From positions 496,001 through 560,000 of the forward strand of contig JADJBR010000007.1 of assembly GCA_016703645.1 (NCBI GenBank): DNA of 64,000 nt. Reading direction: 5' to 3'. The notes under the pieces were generated by a model. That model was given only the letters and a program-made list of their open reading frames with translations. It ran no database searches and was not told the DNA's origin. A program made the position numbers and the translations under genes. Of this stretch, positions 48,411 through 57,375 are shown in pieces (position 1 is the stretch's first letter; the number at the start of each line of letters is the position of its first letter). The stretch comes from Zoogloea sp. Its GTDB lineage: Bacteria > Pseudomonadota > Gammaproteobacteria > Burkholderiales > Rhodocyclaceae.

Positions 48411-50798
48411 TCAGGTTTCCAGCACGCCGTCCTCGTCGTAATGGGCGGCCGTGACGAACTTGGGTTTGAAGACCACACACCAGGACGGCACGATGAGCAC
48501 CGCGGCGATGGCATTGACGATGAGCATGAAGGACAGGAGCACGGCGGCGTCCGACTGGAAGCGCAGGTCGGACATGAAGATCCACATCACCACGCCGGCA
48601 ATCAGGGTCACGGCGGTGAAGGACACGGCGTAGCCCGTGGTGGCCACCGCGCGGATCACCGCCTGCTTGATGTCCTGCAGCACCGCAAACTCCTCGCGGA
48701 TGCGGTCCATGAAGTACACCGCGTAGTCGATGCCCACCCCCACGCCGACAGCAATCACCGGCACGGTGTTGACGTTGATGCCGATACCCGCGGCGCCCAT
48801 GTAGGCGTAGGTCATCAGGGTGGCGAAGAGCATGGGCAGGACCATCAGCCAGCCCGCATGGACCGAGCTGTAATAGACCATCACCAGCAGGAAGGCGATG
48901 ATCATCACGGTGGGAATGATGATCATGTGGTCGGTGTGCAGGGCCTGGTTGCCCGCCGCCGTCACGCCGACGATGCCGCCCCCCAGCTCGATGTGGATGC
49001 CCTTGACCTCGGCTTCGAGCTTCTTCTTGCCCTCTTCGGCCAGGGCCACCACCCGGTTGATGGTGTCCGCCTGGTGGTCCTTGTAATAGAAGACCATGTT
49101 CGCTTCGTTCTCGTCGGCGTTCACGAACTCCTTCAGGGCACCGGGAATCGGGCTGGCGGCCATGTAGGCGAACATCAGGCCCCCCACCTCGTCGGCGGTG
49201 TCGGGCACCTGCATCCAGCGCGGGTCGTCGTTGTGGGTGAGCTTGTTGACCACCCGCAGCACACCGGGAATGGCCTTGGCGCCGCCGAGGGTCGGGTCGG
49301 ACAGCATGTGGGCCTGGAAGCGCTCGATGGCGGCCATCACCTCGGGGCGCTTGATGCCGCCCTTATCGTCGGTGCGCATCAAGACGTGCAACTCTTCCGA
49401 GCCGGGGAAGCGCGTGTTGATGGCCTTGGTGGACACGTTGTAGTCGTGATGGGTGTGGAGCAGCGGCGAGCCCGGCTCCGATTCACCCAGTTGCACCTTG
49501 CCCACGAAGTACAGGCCCCCGACAGCACCGATCAGGGTCAGCAGCAGGATGCTGCGGGCACCACCATCGGTACCGCCGGTGCGGGCCATGGCTGCGCCCA
49601 GGAAGTTGCGCACCCCTTCGTTGGCATTCACCGTGTTCTTCGGCGCCGGCAGCACGGTGAGGGCCAGGGGCACCATGAAGTGCACCGTGAAGATCACCGA
49701 GAAGCCCCAGAAGCCCGCCGCCACACCCAGCTTGTGGTTGAAGGGCGCTGCCCCCAGCACCAGCACGGCAATCCCCACCGCGTCGATGATGATGGCCAGG
49801 GAGCCCGGCCGGAACAGGGCATCCAGGGCGTTCCGTGCCGCCTTCTTGCCGTTCTTCACGACGGCCAGCTCTTCGTAATAGCGCACCACCAGCTGCACCC
49901 CGTGGGAGGTGGCCCGGGCTGCAATGAGGAAGGGGATGGGCAGGGACAGGGGCTCCAGGTTGATGCCCATCACCGCCATGAAGCCAAGGCCCCAGATGGT
50001 GGACAGGGCAATCCCCAGCAGCGGCAAGGCGATGCCGTAGAAGCGCCGGAAGTACACGATCAGCAGCACGGTGATCAGGGCCAGCGTCCAGGCCAGGATC
50101 TCGACAATCTGGTTGAGGTAGGTGTACACCCAGCCGGTGAGCACCGGGTTGCCGGTGACATGGATGGTGTGGCCCGGCGCGCTCAGGGACTCGCGGACCT
50201 TCTGCAAGGCCTCGAAGGTCTTCAGGTAGTCGATGTCGGCCTCGTTGAGCTGGGCCTTGATCAGCGCAGCCTTCAAGTCCGGCGAAACCAACAGGCCGAA
50301 GATCGTCGGATTGGCGATCACATCCTTCTTGAGCTGCTCCAGCTCGGCCACCGTGCGGGTGGTCTTGGCCGGATCGTAGTAGGACTCGGACGCAAAGCCC
50401 CCCTGTTCGTCCAGAAAGATCTTGCGAGCTGTGCGGTGGGTCAGGCTGGAGACGAGGTTGTGGTTCACCCCGGGCAGGTTGTCCACGCCCTGGGTGGCCT
50501 GGTGGATCAGCGCCAGGGTCTCGTCGTTGAAGATAGTGCCCTTCTCCACTTCCACCGCCATGACGATCATGTTGGCGCCGCCGAAATTCTCCTTCAGGCG
50601 GTTGTAGGTCTGGATGTAGGGGTGGTTCTGGGGCAGCAGGTCGGCGAAGTCGGAATAGATCCGCAGCTTCGGCAGGGCCGCGCCGAAAAGCGCGGTGATG
50701 ACCAGGATGAGGGCAAGGACGATCTTCGGGTTGGCGAAGATCCACTCTTCCGCCCGGTGCAGGGCGTGGGTGATACGGTGGCGGGTTTGGCTGACCAT
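48411..50798 (-). CDS. RND-superfamily transporter (MMPL/COG1033 type)
   Basis: A 795-residue inner-membrane protein. A helix near 25-45 is followed by a large periplasmic loop (RIYSDFADLLPQNHPYI), a bundle of about five helices, a second long periplasmic loop and a second bundle, that is two sterol-sensing-like domains. VGVGIDYAVYFMDRIREE is the conserved segment of the second bundle. This is the single-subunit COG1033/MMPL class, which moves hydrophobic or lipid-like molecules and does not need a TolC partner. The YCF48-like, DUF1302 and DUF1329 genes flank it in the same operon. Confidence 0.88.
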   Translation of the reverse strand: MVSQTRHRITHALHRAEEWIFANPKIVLALILVITALFGAALPKLRIYSDFADLLPQNHPYIQTYNRLKENFGGANMIVMAVEVEKGTIFNDETLALIHQATQGVDNLPGVNHNLVSSLTHRTARKIFLDEQGGFASESYYDPAKTTRTVAELEQLKKDVIANPTIFGLLVSPDLKAALIKAQLNEADIDYLKTFEALQKVRESLSAPGHTIHVTGNPVLTGWVYTYLNQIVEILAWTLALITVLLIVYFRRFYGIALPLLGIALSTIWGLGFMAVMGINLEPLSLPIPFLIAARATSHGVQLVVRYYEELAVVKNGKKAARNALDALFRPGSLAIIIDAVGIAVLVLGAAPFNHKLGVAAGFWGFSVIFTVHFMVPLALTVLPAPKNTVNANEGVRNFLGAAMARTGGTDGGARSILLLTLIGAVGGLYFVGKVQLGESEPGSPLLHTHHDYNVSTKAINTRFPGSEELHVLMRTDDKGGIKRPEVMAAIERFQAHMLSDPTLGGAKAIPGVLRVVNKLTHNDDPRWMQVPDTADEVGGLMFAYMAASPIPGALKEFVNADENEANMVFYYKDHQADTINRVVALAEEGKKKLEAEVKGIHIELGGGIVGVTAAGNQALHTDHMIIIPTVMIIAFLLVMVYYSSVHAGWLMVLPMLFATLMTYAYMGAAGIGINVNTVPVIAVGVGVGIDYAVYFMDRIREEFAVLQDIKQAVIRAVATTGYAVSFTAVTLIAGVVMWIFMSDLRFQSDAAVLLSFMLIVNAIAAVLIVPSWCVVFKPKFVTAAHYDEDGVLET

Positions 50799-50806
50799 GA
50801 TGCGTC

Positions 50807-51808
50807 TCAGTGGGCCACAAGGGCCGGTGAAGCGGAGGAAGCCTGGGCGGCCTGGGTGCCGATCACGCGCAGCAGGCCACCCGGGCCGCCAACGATGATG
50901 GCGTGCTGCTCGGGCAGGGATGCGCCTGCACCGAGAAAGACCGGTGCCGCATCCGGATAGGGCACATTGCGCCAGGTGTCACCCTCCAGGCGCGCCACAA
51001 CACCGCCGGCACCGACGCCGTGGGGCACGCCCTCGTGCAGGAAGAGCCGATACAGCGGGGCCCGGCTGGCGTTGGTCTGACGCGTCCAGGTCTGGCCGCC
51101 GTCGCTGGTGTGCAGGATCTGTCCGGCAATGCCGCTGGCCCAGCCCCGGGTGGGGGTGGTGAACAGCGCCGAGTAGGGATAGAACTCGTCGGGCATCGGC
51201 GGCTGGCGTGTCCATGTGGCGCCACCATCCCGGGTAACGGCCACCAGGCCGAATTCGCCGGTGGCGTAACCCACCGTTTCGTCCACCATCTGGATGCCCG
51301 TGAGCTGGGCATCCTCGGCCAGATCGGTCACCGTCCAGCCAGCCCCACCATCCGCACTCACGGCCAGGGTGGCACCGGTCCCGGCCACCCACCAACGGCC
51401 CCGGGCATCGCAAGTAATGGCGAGAGGCGTGCGCGGCTTGTCGATGGAGACGGCCTTCCAGCCGGCTCCGGCAGCATCGCTGCTCCACACCTTGCGAAAG
51501 AAATCCACCGCCACAAAGCGCCCGTCCGGGCAGGTGGCGATACTGATCAGGGAACTCCCCCCCAGCATTTCCCGCTTCCAGCTTCGCCCGTTGTCGGCGG
51601 ACACCAGCACCGCTCCGCTTTGGGTGCCGGCCACGACGACCTTGCCGTTGCTGGCCAGGGCCTGGGTGATGTCCTAACGCTGTACCGGGCGAGCCGCCTC
51701 GGCCGTCACCGCCGAAAGGTCGGCCTGGGCCGTGCAAGCGGCGAGGCCGACAGCCCCTGCCGCCATGAGTGCCGCGCTGATGGCACGCCACATCTGTGTC
51801 TTGTTCAC
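50807..51808 (-). pseudogene. YCF48-like beta-propeller protein, interrupted by in-frame TAG
   Basis: The full frame starts at GTG 51808 (GGAGGAGACCC upstream) with a signal peptide that may end in a lipobox-like GLAAC. A TAG at 51676-51674 (codon 45) interrupts it. The frame resumes directly as DITQALASNGKVVVAGTQSGA and continues as BNR/YCF48 repeats (SADNGRSW, TRDGGATW, TSDGGQTW) to the stop at 50807, 333 residues in all. YCF48-like propellers act in photosystem II assembly in cyanobacteria; in proteobacteria they accompany RND/DUF1302/DUF1329 genes with an unknown role. The remaining stretch after the stop could start only at an internal codon and would lack the export signal. Nonsense mutation or sequence error are both possible. 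Confidence 0.78.
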
Positions 51809-51940
51809 TGGGTCTCCTCCAGTCCTTCTGTTTTTCTGGCGCAAAGCCGCCCTGCTCCATGGCCTTGGCCTGGAGTTCTCATAGGGGCGTACTCGTTGGC
51901 CCGCCGGAGGACTTACCTCACCCCGCGGACCCCGGTGTTG

Positions 51941-52132
51941 TCAGCGGCCCAGATCCTTGGCGCTGACCCCGGCGATACCCCAGTTCTCCTTGGGTACATC
52001 GTGGATCCACACCCGGACGTTCTCCTTGGGTGCGCCCACGGCTTCGTGCAGGGCCTGGGTGACTTTTTCGATGACTGCCCGCTTCTGTTCCTCGGTGCGA
52101 CCTTCGATCATGTAGATCTGTGCAAACGGCAT
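51941..52132 (-). CDS. dmpI: 4-oxalocrotonate tautomerase
   Basis: A 63-residue protein starting Met-Pro at 52132; the exposed N-terminal proline is the catalytic base. The arginines of the active site lie in IEGRTEEQKRAVIE and ENVRVWIHDV. The length is exactly that of canonical 4-OT (XylH/DmpI), a homohexamer that ketonises 2-hydroxymuconate in the oxalocrotonate branch. It follows dmpH by 16 bases in the operon. Confidence 0.92.
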   Translation of the reverse strand: MPFAQIYMIEGRTEEQKRAVIEKVTQALHEAVGAPKENVRVWIHDVPKENWGIAGVSAKDLGR

Positions 52133-52148
52133 GTTTTTCTCCCTGGAT

Positions 52149-52937
52149 TTACTTGAAGCGGACCGACACGGAGCCCATGCCCTGGACCCGCAGCGTGATG
52201 CTGTCGCCGGGCGCCACGGCCACGGCTTCGGTAATGCCACCGGAAAGGATCAGCGCCCCGGCGGGAATCTCCTCGCCCCGGGCACCCAGATGGTTGGCCA
52301 GCATGGCGATGGCGGCTGCGGGGTGGCCAAGTACCGCCGCACCGGCACCAAAGGCCACCGGCTCGCCGTTCTTCTCCATCACGATGCCCACGGTGCGCAG
52401 ATCCACCTCGCTCACGGGCAGGGGCTGGCCGCCGATCACGAAGCGGGCCGACGAGGTGTTGTCAGCGATGACACTCTTCAGATCGAACTTGAAGTCCCGG
52501 TAGCGGGAGTCGATGATCTCCATGCCGGGGATCACGAAATCGGTGGCCGCCAGCACGGCGCCGATGTGGCAGCCGGGGCCCTTGAGGGCGCGCTTCATGA
52601 CAAAGGCGATCTCGGGCTCGATCTTGGGATGGATGAGCTCCGATACCTTCACCTCACCACCGTCAGGCACCGAGCCGTAGTCGGTGATGAAGCCGAAGCA
52701 TGGGGTGTCGACACCCATCTGCTTCATCTTGGCGTAGGAGGTCAGGCCAGCCTTGAGGCCGACGATGCGGGTACCACGCGCAAGCTTGCGCGCCCTGATG
52801 GTGTCCTGGATGGCGTAGGCATCCTCCCAGTCCATGTCGGGAAACTCGTCGGTGATCTTCGGGGTGTCCCGGGCTTCGAGCTCGCAGGTCTCCAGGTGCT
52901 CGGCGAGGCGGGCGATGGTGGCTTGATCGAGTTTCAT
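52149..52937 (-). CDS. dmpH: 2-oxo-3-hexenedioate (4-oxalocrotonate) decarboxylase
   Basis: A 262-residue Mg-dependent enzyme of the hydratase/decarboxylase family, homologous to DmpE in the same operon. The metal-binding acidic residues lie in [12 protein letters not shown], and the [12 protein letters not shown] and [11 protein letters not shown]-like segments (here [11 protein letters not shown]) are typical. It converts 4-oxalocrotonate to 2-oxopent-4-enoate plus CO2. In known pathways the decarboxylase and the hydratase form a complex. Its start overlaps the dmpG stop by four bases. Confidence 0.92.
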   Translation of the reverse strand: MKLDQATIARLAEHLETCELEARDTPKITDEFPDMDWEDAYAIQDTIRARKLARGTRIVGLKAGLTSYAKMKQMGVDTPCFGFITDYGSVPDGGEVKVSELIHPKIEPEIAFVMKRALKGPGCHIGAVLAATDFVIPGMEIIDSRYRDFKFDLKSVIADNTSSARFVIGGQPLPVSEVDLRTVGIVMEKNGEPVAFGAGAAVLGHPAAAIAMLANHLGARGEEIPAGALILSGGITEAVAVAPGDSITLRVQGMGSVSVRFK

Positions 52938-53965
52938 GCCAGCACTCCCCGAGCCCGCGCCATGGAGATGGCCGTGTCCTCGATCATGTCTTCCTGCCCG
53001 CCCACCATGCCGCGGCGGCCCAGCTCCACCAGGATGTCCCGGGCCGGCACGCCGTACTTGACGCTGGCGCGCTTGGCGAAGAGCAGGAAGGAACCATACA
53101 CCCCGGCATAGCCCAGGGTCAGGGCGTCCCGGTCGATGCGGATCGGGAAGTCCATGATCGGCACCACCAGGTCTTCGGCCACGTCGGTGATCTTGGCCAC
53201 ATCCACGCCGGTCTCGATGCCCATCAGGTCGGCCACGGCGATGAAGACTTCCATCGGGGTGTTGCCGGCCCCGGCGCCCAGTCCGGCGGCAGCGGCGTCG
53301 ATGCGCGTGGCGCCCACTTCGATGGCGGCGATGCTGTTGGCCACGCCCATGGCCAGGTTGTGGTGGCCGTGAAAGCCCAGCTCGGTCTCGGGCTTGAGGG
53401 CTTCGCGCACGGCGCCCAGGCGGGCCTTGACGCCGTCGGGCAGCAGGTGGCCGGCCGAGTCGGTGATGTAGATGCAGTTGGCGCCGTAGCCTTCCATCAA
53501 CTTGGCTTGCTTGACCAGACCTTCGGGGCTGTTCATGTGGCTCATCATCAGGAAGCCGACGGTGTCCATGTCGAGCTTTCTGGCCAGGGTGATGTGCTGT
53601 TCGGACACATCGGCCTCGGTGCAGTGGGTGGCGACGCGGATGGTGTTCACCCCCAGGTCGCGGGCCATGCGCAGGTGATCGACGGTGCCGATGCCGGGCA
53701 GCAGCAGGGCCGAGACCTTGGCCTGCTTCATGCGCGGGATGACGGCGCCCAGGTATTCCTCGTCGGTGTGGGCCGGGAAGCCGTAGTTCACCGAGCTGCC
53801 CCCCAGGCCGTCGCCGTGGGTGACTTCGATCAGCGGTATGCCGGCTTCGTCGAGCCCGGTGGCGATGCTGATCATCTGGTCGAGGGACATGAGGTGACGC
53901 TTGGGGTGCATGCCGTCCCGCAGGGTCATGTCGTGGACGGTGACTTTCTTGCCTTTGAGTTCCAT
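52934..53965 (-). CDS. dmpG: 4-hydroxy-2-oxovalerate aldolase
   Basis: A 343-residue TIM-barrel class II aldolase that cleaves 4-hydroxy-2-oxovalerate to pyruvate and acetaldehyde. The N-terminal [12 protein letters not shown] supplies the catalytic Arg, a metal-binding Asp and the His base, and [12 protein letters not shown] supplies the two metal-binding histidines. It forms a complex with DmpF, which takes the toxic acetaldehyde through a channel; the two genes are adjacent with a 10-base gap. Confidence 0.94.
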   Translation of the reverse strand: MELKGKKVTVHDMTLRDGMHPKRHLMSLDQMISIATGLDEAGIPLIEVTHGDGLGGSSVNYGFPAHTDEEYLGAVIPRMKQAKVSALLLPGIGTVDHLRMARDLGVNTIRVATHCTEADVSEQHITLARKLDMDTVGFLMMSHMNSPEGLVKQAKLMEGYGANCIYITDSAGHLLPDGVKARLGAVREALKPETELGFHGHHNLAMGVANSIAAIEVGATRIDAAAAGLGAGAGNTPMEVFIAVADLMGIETGVDVAKITDVAEDLVVPIMDFPIRIDRDALTLGYAGVYGSFLLFAKRASVKYGVPARDILVELGRRGMVGGQEDMIEDTAISMARARGVLA

Positions 53966-53975
53966 GGCGATTTCC

Positions 53976-54890
53976 TTAGGCGGAGACGGGTTCGAGCGTG
54001 AGGCTGCCGGCCAGGATTTCTTCGGCGAACATCTCGGCGGTGCGGGCGGCGGCGGCGGTCATGATGTCCAGGTTGCCGGCGTACTTGGGCAGGTAGTCGC
54101 CCAGGCCTTCGACTTCCAGGTACACCGAGACGCGGTTGCCGTCGAACACCGGGCCGTTCACCAGGCGGTAGCCGGGCACGTACTTCTGCACTTCCTTGAT
54201 CATCTCGGCGATGGATTCGCGGATGGCGTCCTGTTGCGGTTCGCCTTCGGTGAGGCAATGCACGGTGTCGCGCATCATCAGCGGGGGTTCGGCCGGGTTG
54301 ATGATGATGATGGCCTTGCCCTTTTTGGCGCCGCCCACCTTCTCGACGGCGCCGGCGGTGGTGCGGGTGAATTCGTCGATGTTCTTGCGGGTGCCGGGGC
54401 CGGCGCTCTTGCTGGAGACGGTGGCGACGATCTCGCCGTAGGCCACGGGCTGGACGCGGGAGATGGCGGCGACCATGGGGATGGTGGCCTGGCCACCGCA
54501 GGTGACCATGTTGACGTTCATCTCCCGTTGACCCACGTGCTGCTTGAGGTTCACCGGCGGCACGCAGAAGGGGCCGATGGCGGCGGGGGTGAGGTCGATC
54601 ATCAGCACGCCCAAGGCGTTGAGCTTGCGGCTGTTCTCGGCATGGACGTAGGCGCTGGTGGCGTCGAAGGCGATCTGCACGCCATCGGCGAGCACGTGGG
54701 GCAAGAGGCCATCCACGCCCTCGGCGGCGGTCTTGATGCCCATCTCGCGGGCACGCTTGAGGCCGTCGGAGTCGGGGTCGATACCCACCATCCACACCGG
54801 CTGCAGCACCGGGCTACGCTGCAGCTTGGCCAGCAGGTCGGTGCCGATGTTGCCCGGGCCGATCAGGGCGCATTTGATTTTCTGGGTCAT
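53976..54890 (-). CDS. dmpF: Acetaldehyde dehydrogenase (acylating)
   Basis: A 304-residue NAD-dependent enzyme that turns acetaldehyde and CoA into acetyl-CoA. The Rossmann motif is [12 protein letters not shown] and the catalytic cysteine is in [11 protein letters not shown]. It is the partner of DmpG. The long alternative frame on the same strand at 53926-54795 is a high-GC shadow. Confidence 0.94.
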   Translation of the reverse strand: MTQKIKCALIGPGNIGTDLLAKLQRSPVLQPVWMVGIDPDSDGLKRAREMGIKTAAEGVDGLLPHVLADGVQIAFDATSAYVHAENSRKLNALGVLMIDLTPAAIGPFCVPPVNLKQHVGQREMNVNMVTCGGQATIPMVAAISRVQPVAYGEIVATVSSKSAGPGTRKNIDEFTRTTAGAVEKVGGAKKGKAIIIINPAEPPLMMRDTVHCLTEGEPQQDAIRESIAEMIKEVQKYVPGYRLVNGPVFDGNRVSVYLEVEGLGDYLPKYAGNLDIMTAAAARTAEMFAEEILAGSLTLEPVSA

Positions 54891-54920
54891 CGCTGTTCTT
54901 CCTTGTCGGGTCGCGAGGGG

Positions 54921-55715
54921 TTAGATCAGGCTGCGCACCACACCGCCTTCGACCTTCAGGGCCGCGCCGTGGGTGGCAGATGCAAGGGGGCTGCAGACGT
55001 AGGCAACCAGGCTGGCCACCTCGGCAGGTTCGATGAAGCGCTTGAGCAGCGAGGTCGGGCGGGCATGGGCGAAGAAATCCTGCTCGGCCTGCTCCAGGGA
55101 CACGCCCTGCTCTTCCGCCAGGCGCGAGAAGAAAGTGCCGACGCCTTCCGTGCGGGTCGGGCCGGGGAGCACGGAATTGACGGTGACACCGGAGCCGACG
55201 CAGGTCTCGGCCATGCCCCGGGCCACCGATAGCTGGGCCGACTTGCTCATGCCGTAATGCACCATCTCGGCCGGCGGGCAGATGCCCGACTCGCTGGAGA
55301 TGAAGACAATGCGCCCCCAGTCCCGGGCCTTCATGGCCGGCAGGTAGTGGCGGGACAGGCGCACGCCGCTCATCACGTTGGTCTCGAAGAAGTTGAACCA
55401 CTCGATGTCCTGGATCTCTTCGAAGGGCCGCGGATCGAAGATGCCCAGGTTGTTGACCAGGATGTCCACGTCGGCGCAGGTGGCGGTGAGGGCCTCGCAG
55501 CCGGCCGCGGAGGACAGGTCGGCGGCCACGCCATCGACCCGGGCGCCGGGCACGGCTTCGATCAGGCGCACCACGGCAGCGGACACGCCGGAGCGGCTGC
55601 GGCCATTGAGGGTGACGTGGGCGCCTTCGGCTGCCAGGGCGCAGGCGATGGCAAAACCGATACCGGCGGTGGAGCCGGTGACGAGGGCGCGTTTGCCGGT
55701 GAGCTGAAGATCCAT
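54921..55715 (-). CDS. Short-chain dehydrogenase inside the meta-cleavage operon
   Basis: A 264-residue SDR. The cofactor motif is VTGSTAGIGFAIA, followed by NNLGIF; the catalytic Ser, Tyr and Lys lie in FISSESGICPPAEMVHYGMSKSA. An SDR is not part of the standard dmp/xyl order, and here it sits between dmpE and dmpF. It could act on an upstream intermediate, for example a ring dihydrodiol or a side-chain alcohol of the growth substrate. The substrate cannot be named from sequence. Spacing of 7 bases to dmpE confirms co-transcription. Confidence 0.85.
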   Translation of the reverse strand: MDLQLTGKRALVTGSTAGIGFAIACALAAEGAHVTLNGRSRSGVSAAVVRLIEAVPGARVDGVAADLSSAAGCEALTATCADVDILVNNLGIFDPRPFEEIQDIEWFNFFETNVMSGVRLSRHYLPAMKARDWGRIVFISSESGICPPAEMVHYGMSKSAQLSVARGMAETCVGSGVTVNSVLPGPTRTEGVGTFFSRLAEEQGVSLEQAEQDFFAHARPTSLLKRFIEPAEVASLVAYVCSPLASATHGAALKVEGGVVRSLI

Positions 55716-55722
55716 GGCGACC

Positions 55723-56505
55723 TCAGCTGAAGCGGACGGAACAGCCGCCGATGCCGCCGATGCTCACGCGCAGGCTGTCGCCTGCGGTCACCGGGATCAG
55801 CGCCGCCAGGGAGCCGGACAGCACGATGTCGCCGGCCTTGAGCCCGATGCCGAGGCGGCCCAGGGTGTTGGCCAGCCAGGCCATGGCATTGCAGGGGTGA
55901 CCGAGGGCGGCGGCGCCGGCGCCGGTGGCGACGATCTCGCCGTTCTTCTCCAGCACCATGCCGCAGGTCGCCAGATCCACCTTGCGCGGATCGACGATGC
56001 GGTCGCCCAGCACCAGCACGCCGCAGGAGGCGTTGTCGGCGACGGTATCCTGGATCTTGATCTTCCAGTCCTTGATGCGGCTGTCGACAATCTCGAAACA
56101 GGCCATGACCCCTTCGGTGGCGGCCACGATGTCGGCGGCGGTGAGGCCGGGCCCCATCAGATCCTTCTTCATCAGGAAGGCGATCTCGCCTTCGGCCTTG
56201 GGCTGGATCAGGGTGCTGGCGGGGATGGCCTCGCCTTCGTTGTACACCATGCCGTCCAGTAGCCAGCCGAAGTCGGGCTGATGGACATTGAGCATGTTCA
56301 TCACCACCTTGGAGGTCACGCCGATCTTCTTGCCCACCACGCGCTCGCCAGCGGCGAGCCGCCGGGCAATCATCTGCTGCTGGATCTGGTAGGCGTCCTC
56401 GATGGTGATGTCGGGGTGACGCTCGCTCAAGGGCGTAACGGTTTCACGCTTGACGAGGGCTTCATAGAGCTCATCGCCGAGTTGGGTGATCAGGGCCTTG
56501 TCCAT
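55723..56505 (-). CDS. dmpE: 2-oxopent-4-enoate hydratase
   Basis: A 260-residue hydratase that adds water to 2-oxopent-4-enoate to give 4-hydroxy-2-oxovalerate. Typical segments are GKKIGVTSKVVMNML, the metal-binding QPKAEGEIAFLM and FEIVDSRIKDWKIK. It belongs to the same fold family as DmpH. It serves both branches of the pathway because the hydrolase DmpD and the decarboxylase DmpH give the same product. Confidence 0.92.
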   Translation of the reverse strand: MDKALITQLGDELYEALVKRETVTPLSERHPDITIEDAYQIQQQMIARRLAAGERVVGKKIGVTSKVVMNMLNVHQPDFGWLLDGMVYNEGEAIPASTLIQPKAEGEIAFLMKKDLMGPGLTAADIVAATEGVMACFEIVDSRIKDWKIKIQDTVADNASCGVLVLGDRIVDPRKVDLATCGMVLEKNGEIVATGAGAAALGHPCNAMAWLANTLGRLGIGLKAGDIVLSGSLAALIPVTAGDSLRVSIGGIGGCSVRFS

Positions 56506-56514
56506 GGCGGTCTT

Positions 56515-57375
56515 TCAGGAAAGCGGTTGGGGTTCGTCAGTGGTGGCTTCGGCAAGGAAGTCGCCCACCAGGCGGGCAAAGCGGCTGGCGTGTTCGATCT
56601 GCGTCCAGTGGCCGCACTGCCCGAAAACGTGGAGCTGGGAACGGGGGATCCAGCTGGACAGGGTCAGGGAGGTCTGCAGGGGGATGACCTTGTCGTCGCG
56701 GCCGTGGATCACCAGCGTAGGGTTGGGCAGCGCCCGGATATCGGCCTCGGCGCTGACCATGGCATCCACCCAGCGCTGCCGCGGCGCCGGGAACATGGCG
56801 CCGAAGGACTCCTGGAAGCCGGGCCGGATGCTGGCCTCGTAACGCAGGCGGGCCAGCTCGTCATTGACCAGGCTGCGGTCGAAGGCAAACAGGTCGAGCA
56901 GGCCGCGCATGGCCTCGAGAGACGGTTGGTAGCCCCATACCGCATCCAGCGCCTGGGTGATCTCGAAGGGCACGCCAACGCTGCCCATCAGCACCAGGCG
57001 ACGCACCCGCTCCGGATGACGGATGGCCAGGGCCAGGGCGATGGCGCCGCCGAAGGAGTTGCCCACCAGGTCGGTCCGCTCGATGCCCAGGGCGTCGAGC
57101 ACGCCGATGGCATGGGCAACCCAGCCTTCCATGGTATGGACATCACCGGGCAGGCGCTCGGTGTAGCCGAAGCCCGCCATGTCCGGGGCGATCACCCGGC
57201 ACGATTGGGCCAACGCCGGCATCACCAGGCGCCAGTTGGCCCAGGCGGTTACACCCGGCCCGGAACCATGGATCAGCAGCACCGGCGCACCGCTGCCCAG
57301 GTCATGGACATTGGTGTGCCGGCCGGCCGCCAGCACGCTTCGACCGATTTCCGGGGTGGTCGCGATGGCACTCAT
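56515..57375 (-). CDS. dmpD: 2-hydroxymuconic semialdehyde hydrolase (alpha/beta hydrolase)
   Basis: A 286-residue alpha/beta hydrolase from the ATG at 57375, whose first base overlaps the stop of dmpC. The triad is visible: nucleophile Ser in LVGNSFGGAIAL, Asp in IHGRDDKVIP and His in CGHWTQIEH. The oxyanion segment is LLIHGSGPGVTAWANW, typical of meta-cleavage product hydrolases. It cleaves the ring-fission product of catechol, or of methylcatechols, to a carboxylate and 2-oxopent-4-enoate. Confidence 0.92.
   Translation of the reverse strand: MSAIATTPEIGRSVLAAGRHTNVHDLGSGAPVLLIHGSGPGVTAWANWRLVMPALAQSCRVIAPDMAGFGYTERLPGDVHTMEGWVAHAIGVLDALGIERTDLVGNSFGGAIALALAIRHPERVRRLVLMGSVGVPFEITQALDAVWGYQPSLEAMRGLLDLFAFDRSLVNDELARLRYEASIRPGFQESFGAMFPAPRQRWVDAMVSAEADIRALPNPTLVIHGRDDKVIPLQTSLTLSSWIPRSQLHVFGQCGHWTQIEHASRFARLVGDFLAEATTDEPQPLS

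Noticed and set aside
49483-50820. 445-codon second minus-strand frame within the RND gene
   Set aside because: It overlaps the RND gene in another frame and is a composition artefact.
48441-50960. 839-codon plus-strand frame opposite the RND transporter
   Set aside because: It is His/Asp/Gly-rich without family motifs, typical of antisense to GC-rich membrane genes.
37640-51676. Two in-frame TAG codons as evidence of TAG reassignment
   Set aside because: TAG is used as the normal stop of several intact genes here (for example at 9841, 22625, 28154 and 37256), so a global reassignment is not supported.
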